Source: Amblyornis subalaris (lineage: Eukaryota; Chordata; Aves; Passeriformes; Ptilonorhynchidae). Taken from it: a DNA stretch of 64,000 nucleotides. Below the pieces are notes generated by a model. That model was not told where the DNA came from. It made no database searches and saw only the letters and a program-made list of their open reading frames with translations. A program made the translations under genes and the position numbers. Positions 46,237 to 58,424 of the stretch are shown piece by piece. The stretch lies in contig JACAXG010000131.1 in assembly GCA_018881555.1 (NCBI GenBank), positions 868,001-932,000 on the forward strand, read 5' to 3'. Numbering within the stretch: the first letter of the stretch is position 1; the number at the start of each line of letters is the position of its first letter.

Positions 46237-47967
46237 TTTCCCTCAAGATTGTGTGTTGAAAGAATGGAGTGGGTGGTATAATGGGGTTTCTTTTAGGGTC
46301 TTCAGTGGGTGCAATCAAAAGGAAGGAGCTTCCTTTCTTCTGCCATGGGACCCCATGGGTGACACTGTCACGCACAGAACTGCTGGATGTGAGAACCCAA
46401 CAGAGGCTGTTGGATACTATTTTGGAGTCTATTTTAACACCTCATTGCAGGGTGCAAGAGCTTGTAAGAGACACGTGTAGTCTACAAAACCCGACAAAAT
46501 AATATGGAGTTACAAAATACTGCGGAACTACAAAATAATACGCAGCTGTGTGCTCCAAGGGCAGCTGTGACTTCAGCCCTGTCTCCTTGAGTGTCCCTAT
46601 TCTCCTCTCTCCACCCAAGCAGGTCTCACGGAGCTCAGAATAAAACAGCCTGAGTGTTTTACTTCCCAGGGTAAACAAGATGAAGACATCGGGGCCCAAA
46701 TACGGCTGTTAGCTNGGAATACCTTATCCAGATGTGACCGGTTAAGCTCTGTGGTGCCAAATTATGAGATTAGTGTTGTGGATTTAGATCAGTGGCTGAT
46801 TAGTCTAAGAATAACTTCAGTTTCTGAGCCCCGTCTTGGTTACCCGAGTTTTTGAAATAAGTGTCAGGGATCTGGAAATAACCTTAAAATAACAAATAAA
46901 AATCTCACTTAAAGAAAACATGTGCTGTGTCCTGACAATCTGTCATCTGTCTAGCCTGTGTCGTTAGGAAAATCACTTTTCTAGTGAAGGAGAGGAAGGA
47001 GACCAGTCAAAGTCCCTGTGTAAAGAAAAGGAGCTGAATGAAATTGAGTAGCTCCTGTGAGCTACTGTGGGCATGCACTGCTACAAAATGAGGCCAAGAC
47101 TGTGAAAAAGGATCAGCTTATGACAGCTTGGAGAAGACCCGATTTTTTGGGATTGGACATGCAGCCTCTTTGCCTCCCAATTGTCCTTGTCGCTGGTGTA
47201 AGGCTCCACTTGAACTTTCACAAAGACATTTGACTTTACATGGACACAGTACTGTTAATAAGATCTTTCCAAGCATTTTTCAGCATTTCATTTGCAACGT
47301 TTCCTTCCCCTCCAAAATGTCTTTCCAAGATTTTTCAGACATTCAGAAAAAATATTTTTGCCCCACTGAAAAGCTTTGAAAATGTTTTTTGGTTAAATAT
47401 AACCTGGAACATATTGTCAATGAACATATATCCTGCTCCACTTCATTTAGAAGGGAAATCCCAATATTTTTTTTTAAATATACAAATTCCGACCCAAAAT
47501 ATCTACGACTAAAATTTGCCACTGTTTTGAAGAGCAGTGATACAGCATAATTTTACAAGCTTTCAGCCTTTCNGTCTTTACAGAAAGATGTCATATCCAC
47601 GAATCTTCTGGTTACTGCACAGATATAAATACAAAGTAATTTATACCCAAATAACTCTACAGTGGACTATTATGTCATATGTGTACCTCTCCCTCTTGCT
47701 CTACAAAAAAGAAGGGATTGCTTATAGGAAATAAAAAGGAGAAGACTTTGATAGANCATTGAAAGTCCTTTTTTCTCCTTCAGTTCTATTTTCTNTTAAG
47801 AGTCTNGTGGGGACATACAAGGTACAAAGTAACTCCCAAAACTTTCAAGACAGATGTGTTGATTTTTAGGTTCCAATGTCTTGTTAAATCTCAAAACTAA
47901 GAATGAAATTTTTGGCTACTCTTTCACTGCTCTTTCAAGGAAATTACTTTTAGGATTATTCACACAC

Positions 47968-48049
47968 GTAGTTTTTGCTAATTTACATGTCCAAACCTTT
48001 ATGATTATAGCTATGTGTAATTTTTACTAATTTCTACGTCCAAACTTTT
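47968..48049. repeat. Diverged tandem duplication with 49-base period
   Basis: The segment 'gtagtttttgctaatttaca' with 'tgtccaaaccttt' (47968-48000) recurs as 'gtaatttttactaatttcta' with 'cgtccaaactttt' (48017-48049). The two copies share roughly four of every five bases by eye, so this is an older local duplication. Confidence 0.75.
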
Positions 48050-49904
48050 TGCAAACTCATTAAACTTCAGTTCTTTCACAGGTATGGAAAAAATATCATG
48101 CTCAGGAATTCTTCTTAATAACATTAACTTTGTAACTCATGCAGTTTTGGGACTTAGAAAGTTTCTTCACCTGAGGTTTTTGTTTATTATTCCAAATTTA
48201 CTGCCAGAAACTTGACACTTACTCTAGAAACGTTTGTCCAAGATGGGTTCCAGAGATTAAAGACTGGGTTTACTTGAGCAGTGTGAATTTAAGACTATGA
48301 ACTACTTTCTCTGTTCGAATACTTATTTGCAAGTTCAATTTATGCTCATGGACTTGATTTTCTGCAGAAGTAATTAAAAAAAAGAAATGGTTCATTAAAT
48401 AATACAGAAAGAAGTATGGTACAATCTTAATTTCTGTGGTAAGAGACACAAGTTTAATCTCCATTACAGTCTTGACAACAACTCTGAAATTGTATCATAG
48501 TTGTATGAAAATGTGGTGAAATCCAGATTATCAGCAGTTACTGACAATTGTGCCTTTTAGTCAAGGGGAGGGAAAGGCAGCAGCAGTGTTGGGATATGGG
48601 CACCATAGTAAATAATTNTGGAGTGAAAATTTTCTTATTTAATGTATGGTGGTTCCAAAGTAGACTTGTGGAGCTGAGCTAGTAATGCATAGGCTCTTGG
48701 GAAGTCAGTAGCAATGGAAATATATTTTTAAGACAACTTGTTCTAGATGTCCACTTTGAGATGAGAATCATGTGTTAAAGTCATGTCCTTCGGTCAAATA
48801 GGACTGGAGTCACTGAGCTGCTATGAATGTTGGCATGATCTTTAATACAGCAAACNTGAAGGAACAGAAAATAAAAATACAATGGGAAGATGCTTAATAA
48901 ACAGATATGTGTATGTACAGGCTATTTTTAAGTGAGATTGTGTGTGCCTGTTCGTACATAGATGTGCTGAAATTAAAGATTTATGGAATGACAGAAGCTC
49001 AGTGCTTTGACCGACCCGATGTTATTAGAGGGGAGAAGGAAAAACGGCAGCGCAGAGAAGGGATTTGCTCCCCATGGAAATCCTGACATTTGATCTCCAT
49101 TTGTAAGGAAATGCCCAGGTTGTGTTGGCATGGACACCCTGTTTCCTGTGCCTGCCTGAATCCCACTTCTGCCTCCAACTTGCTGGATGATTTGATTTTG
49201 GAAGTAGCAGTTTTAAAAATGGAACTTCTTTTCCGTGTGTTTTCTGGGGCACCAGTTTTGGTGCACGTTCAAGACGGAATGACCCNGAGTAAACAGTGAT
49301 TTTGCTCACCTCCTTAGTTTGGTTTCACTTCACCTACAGATACCAGCTCTGGCCAGTAATGATCCTTTGTCTCCTGTAGGCACACAGTCAATTATCATCA
49401 TTGCTATTAAAAAAAAATAAAAAATTCTGCCAGAGCAAGAGCGTTTCTCCAACTTGCTTTCAAACAGCAGCTCAAAATCCTCTCCAGCCCCGGAGTAAGA
49501 AAGAGTTATGTCTGGAATATTTCACTCCAGCTTTGAGAGAACAACTCTGTGTATTCCTCAGTGTGTGAGCGCTGGATGAATGGCAACAGCAGTTCAAACT
49601 GTTTATTCCTTTCTTAGCAATAATGTTTAGGTTCATGAAAGCCTTCCAAGATATATAGAATTCCTCATGCTGAGTAAGGGCTCCTTCACTTATTGCTGCT
49701 GCTACACACTATGGACCATTCTTATTATACCTCCCTCCCCATTCATACCACTATAGTTAGGGGACCCTCAATGTTGTCATTATAAGCCCCTTATTTTTCA
49801 GGGTGTATAATTCAGCTGTAAAAAATTTGCCCTGGGCTGAAACTTGGCACATGAAGGCCAGAGAGAGGATTTTTGTGTTGATTATTTTTTTAAAGCAAGT
49901 TTTT

Positions 49905-49934
49905 AAAATAAAATAAAATAAAATAAAATAAAAT
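49905..49934. repeat. (AAAAT)n microsatellite
   Basis: About six units of the five-base motif 'aaaat' stand in tandem, preceded by a T-rich run that could form a partial hairpin with it. Confidence 0.93.
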
Positions 49935-51328
49935 CCGTTCACCCATATTATGTTGTAAAAAGTGCAGGAAAAAATAGAAGTTAGTGGTTTCAGATGCTTT
50001 TTTTCAGGCCTCTCCTGTGTAACTCAAAGCCAGCTTTGTTTTTTAAACTGAAATTTTCCAGGCTATTAGTCCATAATGTGAACTTGTGCCTTTCAGGTTT
50101 CTCTTTAAACACAGGCACACACGAAAAGAAGAGCTGAGTTATTTCAATTAGGAATGGGGGCTGCTGTAATGTATTTTATGTGCGTTTTTTCACAAGGATA
50201 TTTTTTCTTTTCTTCCCCCTTCTGGAAGGCACATGGGTGCATGGCACCTGAATAAGCGTTGGGGTGAGCCCCTCTGCCCCTGCCTGATGGTGTCTGTGTC
50301 TCTTTGCTGTGGGTCTGATGGATCTCCAGGGAGGATTGGATACTGCTCCACTCAATCCACCATCTCCCCNCCACTGAAAAAACATTAAGGTGGGACTGAA
50401 CTTTGCAATGGGTGGTTTCCTCAAGGCTCAAGCAGGACTGAAATTTAATCTGAAGGAGCCGGCACATTTACATTTAACCTCCAGGTCTCTTGGAACCCAG
50501 TCCATTGTCTTGGCCACAGACTCTGTTGCTGAGGTGGGCTGGGTGATATTTGATGTAAATCTGTGTTGGCAAAGCCATGAACCTGAAGGTTTCATGCCTT
50601 TTGACTCTAGAGGAAACTGTGGCCTGGAGTTCAGATCCTGTATTAAATCACAAGTTACAATGAATTGGGTGGATGGTGCCTACTCTCTGGTTTGTTGCTG
50701 GTTACAAAACCTCAGTGTGATGACAGAAATCCTCACAGCATGGCTGGGGCTGGAGTAGCAATGGAGAAGGGCTACTCAGTGGCAGAATTGNCTGCAAATA
50801 ATCCATGCCTGTACAGGGTCGATTCAACATGTTCTTAAATGTTTGGTTTCCCCAGTATTTTTTTTTTCTCTCAAGAAAAAAAGGGTCCCTAAGATATGGA
50901 GGACTTGGTGAGAACTGAGTCTTCCGTTTCATTAAAAGCAAAAAAATAAAGTTCTGGCTTTCTTTCTGTTTCCAAAAAATGCGTGGATTTCTCAAAGAAG
51001 AATGTAGACTGGTTTCTTAATTTTGTTTTTTATTTTATTTTTATGGTAGAATTTTATTTTGATGGAAAACCCTTGGCTTTTAAACACTTATAATAATTAT
51101 TATTTGTGAAGTCTTTTGTAGAAGATCTGTATGGGAAAAATACAATAAAGTAACTCGGACCCAATACTCAAAGGTGAAGGTTTGGAATGACACAGCACTA
51201 CCTCTCTAGGTGACTCCACCAGATTTTCCTCCTGGTGGCAAAGTGTCTGTTGGGGAGTGAATGAGGGGGTGTTTACCAGGGTGAGCAACTTGAGGTACTG
51301 TAAGGAGTGAGGCAAAACGGCAAAACCC

Positions 51329-51597
51329 CCAGCACTGACAAGTCCACCACTAAAACCTGCGGATGTCCCTAAGCNCCCACATGTTTTTTGAACACTTCAG
51401 GGATGCTGATTCCACCATTTCTCTGAGCAATGTTGCAACGCTTGACCACCCTTTCAGCGAAGAAATGTTTCCTAACGTCCAACCTAAACCTCCACTGGCA
51501 CAACTTGAGGCTGCTTCCTCTTGTCCTCCCACTTTTTACCTGGGAGAAGAGACCAATCCCCACCTTGCTACAAGCTCCTTTCAGGTAATTGATAGAT
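51329..51597 (-). mobile_element. CR1 LINE fragment, antisense, missing its tail
   Basis: The plus strand carries 'ccagcactgacaagtccacc', 'gaacacttcagggatgctga', 'ttccaccatttctctgagca', 'ttcctaacgtccaacctaaa', 'cctccactggcacaacttga', 'ggctgcttcctcttgtcctc' and 'ggagaagagaccaatcccca'. This is the CR1 3' region in reverse complement. The terminal tail that should lie at the left ('atcatagaatcat') is absent. The copy is about 270 bases long. Confidence 0.94.
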
Positions 51598-51611
51598 ATC
51601 CTGTGTTTCAT

Positions 51612-51639
51612 TTGTGTGTGCATGTGTGTGTGTGTGTGC
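51612..51639. repeat. (TG)n microsatellite
   Basis: The segment is an interrupted TG dinucleotide run of about 14 units, with one 'ca' interruption near the left end. It lies immediately beyond the antisense CR1. Confidence 0.93.
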
Positions 51640-53340
51640 GGAGGGGGTGGGGAGGAATCGGTTGCTGTTGCCTTTCACCATGTTGCAGTTCCCCAGCCAG
51701 GCCCTCATGGCTCCCATCAAAGCCCACAGTTCCGTACGTTACCACAAATTTTGGGTTTCCAAGCCAGACATGACTGTGAAATTCCACAGGGTGGAAGGCG
51801 GTTATCCCTCACCCTCATCTCACCTGGTGGCATGGTCTGCACATGGGGTTTTCTGTTCATGCTGGGTGGCCATAGGACGAGAAGTCTGGACACACCAGCC
51901 CTGTGATTTTTCAGGGTGGAATTTTAACATTCCTGGAGTGAAAATTTGCTCATTTTTATTTCTTTTAGCCAATTAACAGTGGCTCCAGGCAGGGTATGGA
52001 GGGTGGTTTTTCTGTTGTGTTTGAGCTTTTTTGGAGGGAGGGCGGAGGGGGGAAGCGTGTGTTTGGGGTTTTTTTTTTCCTCCTTAATTCCATGCTCCTA
52101 CTGGGGGCTCGTAGGCAGGGAATACCACACACGGAGGCACGGGCTCCTCCTCACACCCCATGTTGCAGCCACCATTCCTGCAGACGGGGAAGCCGAAATG
52201 AAGCTGCCTAGAAAGCCTGTCATCACTGCTGCTAACCAGCTGGGAGCCGTCCTGCAGAGCAGGGGAAGAGCCACCCTGGCAGGGTGGGAGCCCAGACCCA
52301 GCTCCAGCCCGTCCTTGCGGGGAAGCCGAGCCCACGGGGAGGACCCGGAGGCTGTTTCTGGTGTGTGACGGTGCTCAGAACCCAAGCCATAACAGCAGCA
52401 CTTTGAAAACAGAAAAGAAACCAAAGTGTCTAATATTGGGTCAAGCCAACGTCTATAAATCAACGTCTGTGAATTTATAAACTGTTCGTAAATTTAAGTG
52501 CTTTTTGGAGAGCTGTTTGTTATTATGTCAGGGCTGGGAAGGGGGGTGAGGGAAAGTACTTATATTCACTCACTGTCTCCTGCTCCGGACTTGCTCCTAC
52601 ATTGTTTGAGCGGGGAGAAGGAGCAGAAGTTGTTTGGGCACAGGGAGGAGTTAAGGGGATGCTGCTGTTCTGCCCCAGAAGCATTTGGTGCAAGATGAGC
52701 TGAAAGGATGAACCAGATTGAAACCACACTTGTGCCTTTCAAACTCCCCATCTGTCTTTTGGATGTTTTAACCCTCCACCAGCTAACACAGTTTTAAAAC
52801 AGCCAGAGAGACTCGTGGCAGGAGACCCTCAGCCATGACCTCCCCTTTCCCTCCCCCGGGACCTCCAGGAGGGAGCAGAGGCACAAAATCACCTCAGCAG
52901 CTCTGCAGCCCCTCTTCCTCCACTCAGAGAGGTGGTGACAGTCCTCACNAGCTCTTGCTGAGTAAAGTGATGTGGTCATGGAGAACAAGATGCCGCCGCT
53001 GTCAATGGGAATTGATAACCAGCTTTGAGNGGGAAAAAAGAGAAAACAAAAAGAAAAAAGAAAACACCTCTGCAATCTTGCTCCACCCCTGGCTGAAGCT
53101 TTTCTGAGGTTCCACTATANTTGGATAATTTTTCCTCCCACTTCTATTCATTTTTGTTCCTTTCACCACCTGCTGTTTCCACAGCCAAGATAGGGTGCTT
53201 GAGTGTCCTGAAAGCAGTTGTCCCAGCCTGGTGGGAAGCAGGAAGTATTGGAATATCTAAGAGGGTGTGAAAAGTTTTGGAGGTTGCATTCACAAAATAA
53301 GTTAATTGTTCTGGTGNGGTGCTGCTCATTCAAGTATCTC
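51640..53340. other. Unique sequence, GC-richer
   Basis: No repeat family or gene was recognised. 52090-52380 has higher GC and overlapping open frames of up to 140 codons on both strands, none with a recognisable domain. A T-run lies at 52070-52079. Confidence 0.4.
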
Positions 53341-53344
53341 AACA

Positions 53345-53500
53345 CTTTGCACGCATGAATGAGTTAAGCCTTATAAAACACCTGTAGGGAAATGGTATCC
53401 TCCATTTTATAGATGATGAAATGGAAGCACTGAGGGAGCTGTGGCGAGATTTCAAAGCTGAATGCCACCAGTTAAGCTTCTGAATCCAAAACAAGGCACT
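53345..53500 (-). repeat. MIR/L2-type relic, antisense
   Basis: The plus strand reads 'aatgagttaagccttataaa', then 'acacctgtagggaaatgg', 'tatcctccattttatagatg', 'atgaaatggaagcactgag' and 'ggcgagatttcaaag'. This is the order of MIR/L2 3' sequence in reverse complement ('ttaatccttacaacacc', 'tatccccattttacagatga', 'ggaaactgaggcacagag', 'acttgcccaaggtcac'). It is an ancient copy with many substitutions. Confidence 0.6.
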
Positions 53501-53609
53501 GAAATAAGCGTTCACGATCTATCAAGTCATGCTGATGTGAGGGGAATGGCTCTGTGCTTAGCCAAACCCAGGCTTCCCATTGAGCAACCTATTTTTTACA
53601 AATACAATA

Positions 53610-53625
53610 TTATATATATATATAA
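53610..53625. repeat. Short (TA)n tract
   Basis: About seven TA units stand in tandem within a wider AT-rich segment just upstream of two CR1 copies. Confidence 0.85.
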
Positions 53626-53646
53626 AGTATTGTTATAAAATATATG

Positions 53647-53735
53647 CTCTAGGATGACCCTGCTTGAGCCCGGAGGTTGGTCCAGATGACCCACTGTGGT
53701 CCCTTCCAACCTGACCCATTCCGTGACTTTTTGAT
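53647..53735 (+). mobile_element. Short CR1 LINE 3' end, plus sense
   Basis: The segment 'ctctaggatgaccctgcttg', 'agcccggaggttggtccaga', 'tgacccactgtggtcccttc' and 'caacctgacccattccgtga' is the 3' terminus of a CR1 subfamily with the 'gaccctgcttgagc' block, like the copy at 20594-21186. It lies about 25 bases upstream of the next CR1, in the same orientation. Confidence 0.92.
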
Positions 53736-53759
53736 TATATAACCTATATTATTCATATA

Positions 53760-54567
53760 TTGATCTGGAAAGGCTGGAGAGATGGACCAAGACCAACAAG
53801 GGTGAGTGCCAGGTCCTGAACTTTGGCCACAACAGCCCCATGTAGCACTAGAGGCTGGGGCAGAATGGCTGGAAAGCTGGAAATGAACCTGGGGGTGCTG
53901 GTTGACAATGGCTGAACATGAGCCAGGTGTGCCCAGGTGGCCCAGAAGGCCAAAGGTACCTGGGCTGTACCAGCAATAGTGTGGCCAGCAGGACCAGAGC
54001 AGTGATTGTCTCCTGTGCTGGGCACTGGTGAGGTCACACCTCAAATCCTGTATCCAGTTCTGGGCCTCTCATGACAAGAAAGACGCTGAGGGGCTGGAGT
54101 GTGTTCAGAGAAGGGCGATGGAGCTGAGGAAGGGGCTGGAGCACAAGTCTGGTGAGGAGCAGCTGAGGGAACTGGGGAGGCTCAGCCTGGAGAAAAGGAG
54201 GCTCAGGAGGGACCTTTTCGCTCTCCACAACTCCCTGACAGGAGGGGGCAGCCAGGTGGGGGTCAGGCTCTGCTCCCAGGGAACAAGGGACAGGACAAGA
54301 AGACATAACCTCAGGGTGGACAAGGGGAGAGTCAGGCTGGACATCAAGAGGAATTTCTTCATGAAATGGGTTGTGAACAATTGGTTGATTAGAATGGGCT
54401 ACCCAGGGAGGTGGTAGAGTCACCATCCCTGGAAGTGTTCAAGAAATGACTGGATGTGGCACTTTGTGCTCTGCTCTGGTTGACATGGTGGTGTTCAGTG
54501 AAAGGTTGGACTCAATNATCTTGTAGGTCTTTTCCAACCTAAATGGTTCTGTGATTCCATGATTGTA
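53760..54567 (+). mobile_element. Longest CR1 LINE copy, ORF2 C-terminus plus 3' UTR
   Basis: About 800 bases of plus-sense CR1. The left part covers the end of the reverse transcriptase frame. It encodes recognisable but broken segments such as CQVLNFGHN, AVIVSCAG and PVSSSGPL, with stops and shifts between them. At 54028-54417 another frame is open for 129 codons, including LSLEKRRLRRDLFALHNSL, which is the correct CR1 frame for that portion. The right part has 'ccatccctggaagtgttcaa', 'gtggtgttcagtgaaaggtt' and the tail 'ggttctgtgattccatga'. Missing N-terminal domains and frame breaks mean it cannot move on its own. Its 3' end belongs to the 'ggttggactcaat' type, unlike its neighbour at 53647. 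Confidence 0.96.
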
Positions 54568-54569
54568 CC

Positions 54570-55574
54570 AATCAGCAGAGACAAGCGCTAGATACCAAGC
54601 AGCTGTATTCTAGTATACAGCTGTGTGTTTGAATGTTCCCTAAGCCAAGGGAGCCTCTGTAGTGAAATAAAAATCCCCTTGGAATCTCACCTTGCTCCTG
54701 AACTGCGTGGAAATACCTGGGAAGAACAGTCTTCCTGGGAGCCCAAAGCTCAANGATAGGCACAGTACATATCACTGTATTTTCTGAAGACCGAGGGAAG
54801 TTAATCAAAACATTTTAAGAGCTTTAAAAAATGGAATTGGCATCAGTTAAGTAGCTCTGGGCAAAGATTTGTGGTTAGTTATCTACTTCACTTGAACATA
54901 ACTGGAGTCAAAGCTGCTCATTTCTTTATTTCATGTCCTGAGTTGACTTTCATGACTTCTGAGCTACTCCAAAGCACAACAACTTTTCCTGCTTGAGCAT
55001 GTTGCAGGAATAACTTGTCATGGCCTGTTTGCCAGTGTTTACAACGTTTCTTTANGTTATAATGATCTTGTGACCTGCTGAATTTGATTTTTTCATTTCT
55101 GTAATGCACATTGTCAGTTTCTCTCAGAAAATTATCTTTCTCCATATGAAGGGACAAATCCATGTCAAGGATTTAAACATTTTACTATTGTCTTGTTTAT
55201 GGTGACTCCCTAAGCTCTTCTGTGAGCCTGCCAGGCAAGACTGTACTTAANGTGTGAGTTGAGCAACTTATCCAAACCCGCTGCTTGCAAGCTCAGGTAC
55301 CTTTCCTAGTGGTACATAACACATGTGGATTTAGATTCAAGGTTTAAAATTGATTCTTTTCCCCATTGGAAGCTTCAGAAGGACCAGCTCTGATCATTTT
55401 GGATATTTGAGGGCTTGAAGTGCCCTCAAAAGAGCCTATGCTTACCTCTGGAGAGGTTTGTGAAGGTCTAGAGGCAGCTCATTGTAGGGAAGAGATATTT
55501 CATGAAATAAAATCCATGNCTACTTTCATCTGCCTGTAATAGTCTCAAGGCTGAGTTAGTAATCCATTACCTAT
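54570..55574. other. Unique spacer
   Basis: No repeat or gene was recognised in this 1 kb. Confidence 0.45.
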
Positions 55575-55576
55575 AT

Positions 55577-55695
55577 AATCATAGAATTCTAGAATAATTA
55601 AGGCTGGAAAGACCTTCAAGATCATGAAGTCCAACTATTAACTCAGCACTGCCAATATATACGAATTATATACTAAACTTGTCAGCACTTGCAAC
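55577..55695 (-). mobile_element. CR1 LINE 3' end, antisense
   Basis: The plus strand begins 'taatcatagaattctagaat', then 'aattaaggctggaaagacct', 'tcaagatcatgaagtccaac', and continues more weakly through 'tatactaaacttgtcagcac', which corresponds to the CR1 block 'ccactaaaccatgtccctaa'. The 3' tail is at the left. Confidence 0.88.
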
Positions 55696-55699
55696 CCTG

Positions 55700-57548
55700 C
55701 CCTGGATCACAACTCCCACTCCTGCCACAGGATGCAGGGCACACTCTCTGAGCAATGCCATTCATCCTATCACTGCATTCCTGGTTTATCCAGTGGCTTT
55801 TCTCTGGGAGATAGCAAACGTTACTCACAGGGGAATAGTCTCTTCTGCTTTCAGAAGCAGTTAGACTTAAAGTGGACATGACCCTGACTGTGGAGATTGT
55901 TGTGTAGAGCCTGTCTTTGTAAAGCTGTTGACAGCGAAGACAGGAGGAAAGGAATCCACACACTCAGAGTTTTGTCATGAAATGATATTGATGTAACTAC
56001 CCAGTGTTGGGGATCTACCCAGAATTCTGGCTTGCTGATGTCAAATGGAGCCTAGATGAGGTAAAGGGGGTGGTTTGCTCAATTTGGAGCATACTCCTTG
56101 CAGACCTGGGCAGTTTGGGCTGCTTTACCAGAGTTGTATCTTCTCTTAACCAGAAGATGCAGAACACTATTATAATTTAAATTAAAGGAAAAGGGCAAAA
56201 TTCTGGCATGGCTGTTTGACTCATGGTGCTCTGGAGTCACTGGGGCCATCCCTCCATCTGTTTCAAGATGCNGGAGCAAACCACTGCTTGCACATCATCT
56301 AAAGAAAGGCAGGCTGGCGCAGAGGAGAGGCAGAGCTGCGGCCCTGATGGCAGGGATTAGACCTTCCTGCTAGACTCAGAATAGACTTTGCTGCTGACTT
56401 AACTGNTAACACATGAGAGAGCATGAATTTTCATGGAAGAGACACTGAGAAAACTAGTAGGAAGTGGCTCAAAGTGAAGTCAGGGAGACAGCTATTTACA
56501 GGGATTTCCTCCTGACAGCATCGTCTNGTGAACCCAGCCAAAGGACTTCACATGAGCAAAAAAAAGAGTCAAGAGTCCTGGCTCCACAGTGCAGTTCTGG
56601 GTAGTCCCATTTGCAAGGCACACTTGGTCCCAGCTTCTGCTGGAATAAAAGGTGAGTCAAAGGAAAATGGTGTCCAGAAGTTCAGAGCAATCCAGACAGC
56701 CCTAACCACATGACAGGCCCAGAGGGAAGTTTTAAAACCACCCACACAACAGCTTGCACAGCTTGCCAAAAAGTCAGATCCTTCGGCTGGGGGAAAAATA
56801 GCTTGCATCTGGATTCTGTGTTTGAAGCCCATGGTAGAGGAAGAAGAGAATGAGGAGGAGGAGTGGGAAATGTGTTCTGCACAGGCCAGATTGCAGTTTG
56901 ATTTGAAGCATAAAAGGAAGGAGTTTATTATTCTGATAGTAATAAGTCATTTCTCCCTATAAGCGTAAAACAACCTTCTACAAGTGGCAGTTCAGCCAAG
57001 AACAGAATTAGGGCCATTCCTACGATGGTTTTAGTCCAGCCTGCCTTTGTTTATTTTAAAAATAAAACACAGCTCTGTGTTTATTTCAATGGGTAGAGAA
57101 TAGAGGGAGAAGTTCATCAGCTCCTAATCATGTGGGCTAAAAGCAAATCCTTGGCAGCTGAACCCATCATAGAGGGGCTGGGTGTAAAACAAGCCAGTGT
57201 GTTCAGGTTAATGGTCAGGTACCTGGGCTTTGGAAAAGCAAGGCTGACCAAATAATCAGGTTTTGAATTTTGGGCCAGAGGATCAAAGGGGGGCTTACGT
57301 TTGTGGCACCAACATAGCGCCTGATCCTGAGTAAATCATGACTCTCAATCTTGTTTTCTTCTATAGGGCGATGGTTGAAAGGCAGTGATGCTTGTCTTGG
57401 AAAATTCTTCAGGACAAGATATCCAAGACAAAGAGGCAAACTTTGTGGCCCAGAAGAAAAGTACTGTCAGCAATTTCCAGACATGGTTAGGGTGTTAGCC
57501 CAGGCCAGAGACCGCTCCCCATAGGCATTTTGGAAAGGGTCACCATGT
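55700..57548. other. Unique non-coding sequence
   Basis: No repeat family or gene was recognised in 1.8 kb. 56820-56870 is purine-rich. Confidence 0.45.
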
Positions 57549-57551
57549 TTG

Positions 57552-57935
57552 TTCAGACTGGAGAAGGCTCCAGGGAAACCTAATTTTGTGGCCTTTCAGT
57601 ACTTAAAGGGAGCTTATAAAAAAGAGTGAGAGAGATTTTTTACACGGGCAGGTAGTGGTAGGCCAAGGGGGAACAGTTTTAGACTAACAGAGGAGAGACT
57701 TAGATTAGATGTTGGGAAGAAATTCTTGGCTGTGAGGTTGCTGAGACACTGGCACGGGTTGTTCAGAGAAGTTGTGGACACCCAATCCCTGGAAGTGTCC
57801 AAGGCCAGGTTGGATGAGGCTTTGACCAACTTGGTCTTGTGGAAGGTGTTCCTGCCCATGGCAGGTGATTGGAACAAGATGATTTGAAGGTCCCTTCCAA
57901 CCCAAACCATTCTAGGATTCTAGGATTCCGTGACT
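57552..57935 (+). mobile_element. CR1 LINE 3' region, plus sense
   Basis: The words 'ttcagactggagaaggctcc', 'agggaaacctaattttgtgg', 'tactt', 'aaagggagcttataaaa', 'aggaagaaattcttg', 'aatccctggaagtgtccaag', 'gccaggttggatgaggcttt' and 'aggtcccttccaacccaaac' are in CR1 order. The tail is 'cattctaggattctaggatt', a variant of the usual octamer. The copy is about 380 bases long and 5'-truncated in the 3' part of the element. Confidence 0.96.
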
Positions 57936-57939
57936 TAAT

Positions 57940-58420
57940 AGTTGAGACTTGGAGCAAAGGTACACCCACACTGTGCCAGTTGGTCTCAATGGTAGGTTTA
58001 GTTATTAGAACTGATGTAGCCAAAATGTCCATAGAGTGGGTAGAAAGAGAAATCTGTGGGTCATTAGCTGGTAGGATGAGGTGTGGGATGACCAAATTTG
58101 GGACCACTAGTTCTGAAGGACATGAAGGGATGGCTTGGGCCTGTGCTGGCAAAAGAAGCTACAGCAGCAACTTTACCCTGAAAATTGGCCTGTGCTGGTG
58201 CATTTCATGCAATGGTAATGTGACATGCAGGCTGGCACACATGTAGGCTTGGTGGCATAGCCAGAGCCTGGGGGGATGCGAGGCAAAATATCATTTTGCA
58301 CCCTTTTCCTGGTATCTGTCTCATGCTCACATACCACAAAACAGAGCCAGGGCTGTGGGCAGCAGATGACAGTGCTGTGGGAGGAGGATGCGTGGTGGAG
58401 CAGAGGATGAGGCGTTCTGC
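57940..58420. other. Unique spacer
   Basis: No repeat or gene was recognised here. The 125-codon plus frame that starts inside the CR1 at 57869 runs through this spacer and has no recognisable product. Confidence 0.4.
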
Positions 58421-58424
58421 CTGT

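Larger units (their letters stand above)
46240..51325. other. Long unique AT-rich stretch
   Basis: No gene or repeat family was recognised in 5.1 kb apart from the local tandem repeats listed separately. 47270-47480 has many words such as 'aaaaatattttt' and 'aaaatg'. 49430-49640 is a unique block with CpG and repeated 'caacagcag'-type words. T- and A-runs occur near 47466, 49408 and 50859. Confidence 0.4.

Noticed and set aside
52084..52463. Overlapping frames of 83-140 codons on both strands
   Set aside because: A GC-rich local composition lowers stop frequency. The translations are unrecognised and the strands are equally open.
54028..54417. 129-codon plus-strand frame as a host gene
   Set aside because: It is the C-terminal part of a CR1 reverse transcriptase in a truncated element, recognisable by LSLEKRRLRRDLF, and not a host gene.
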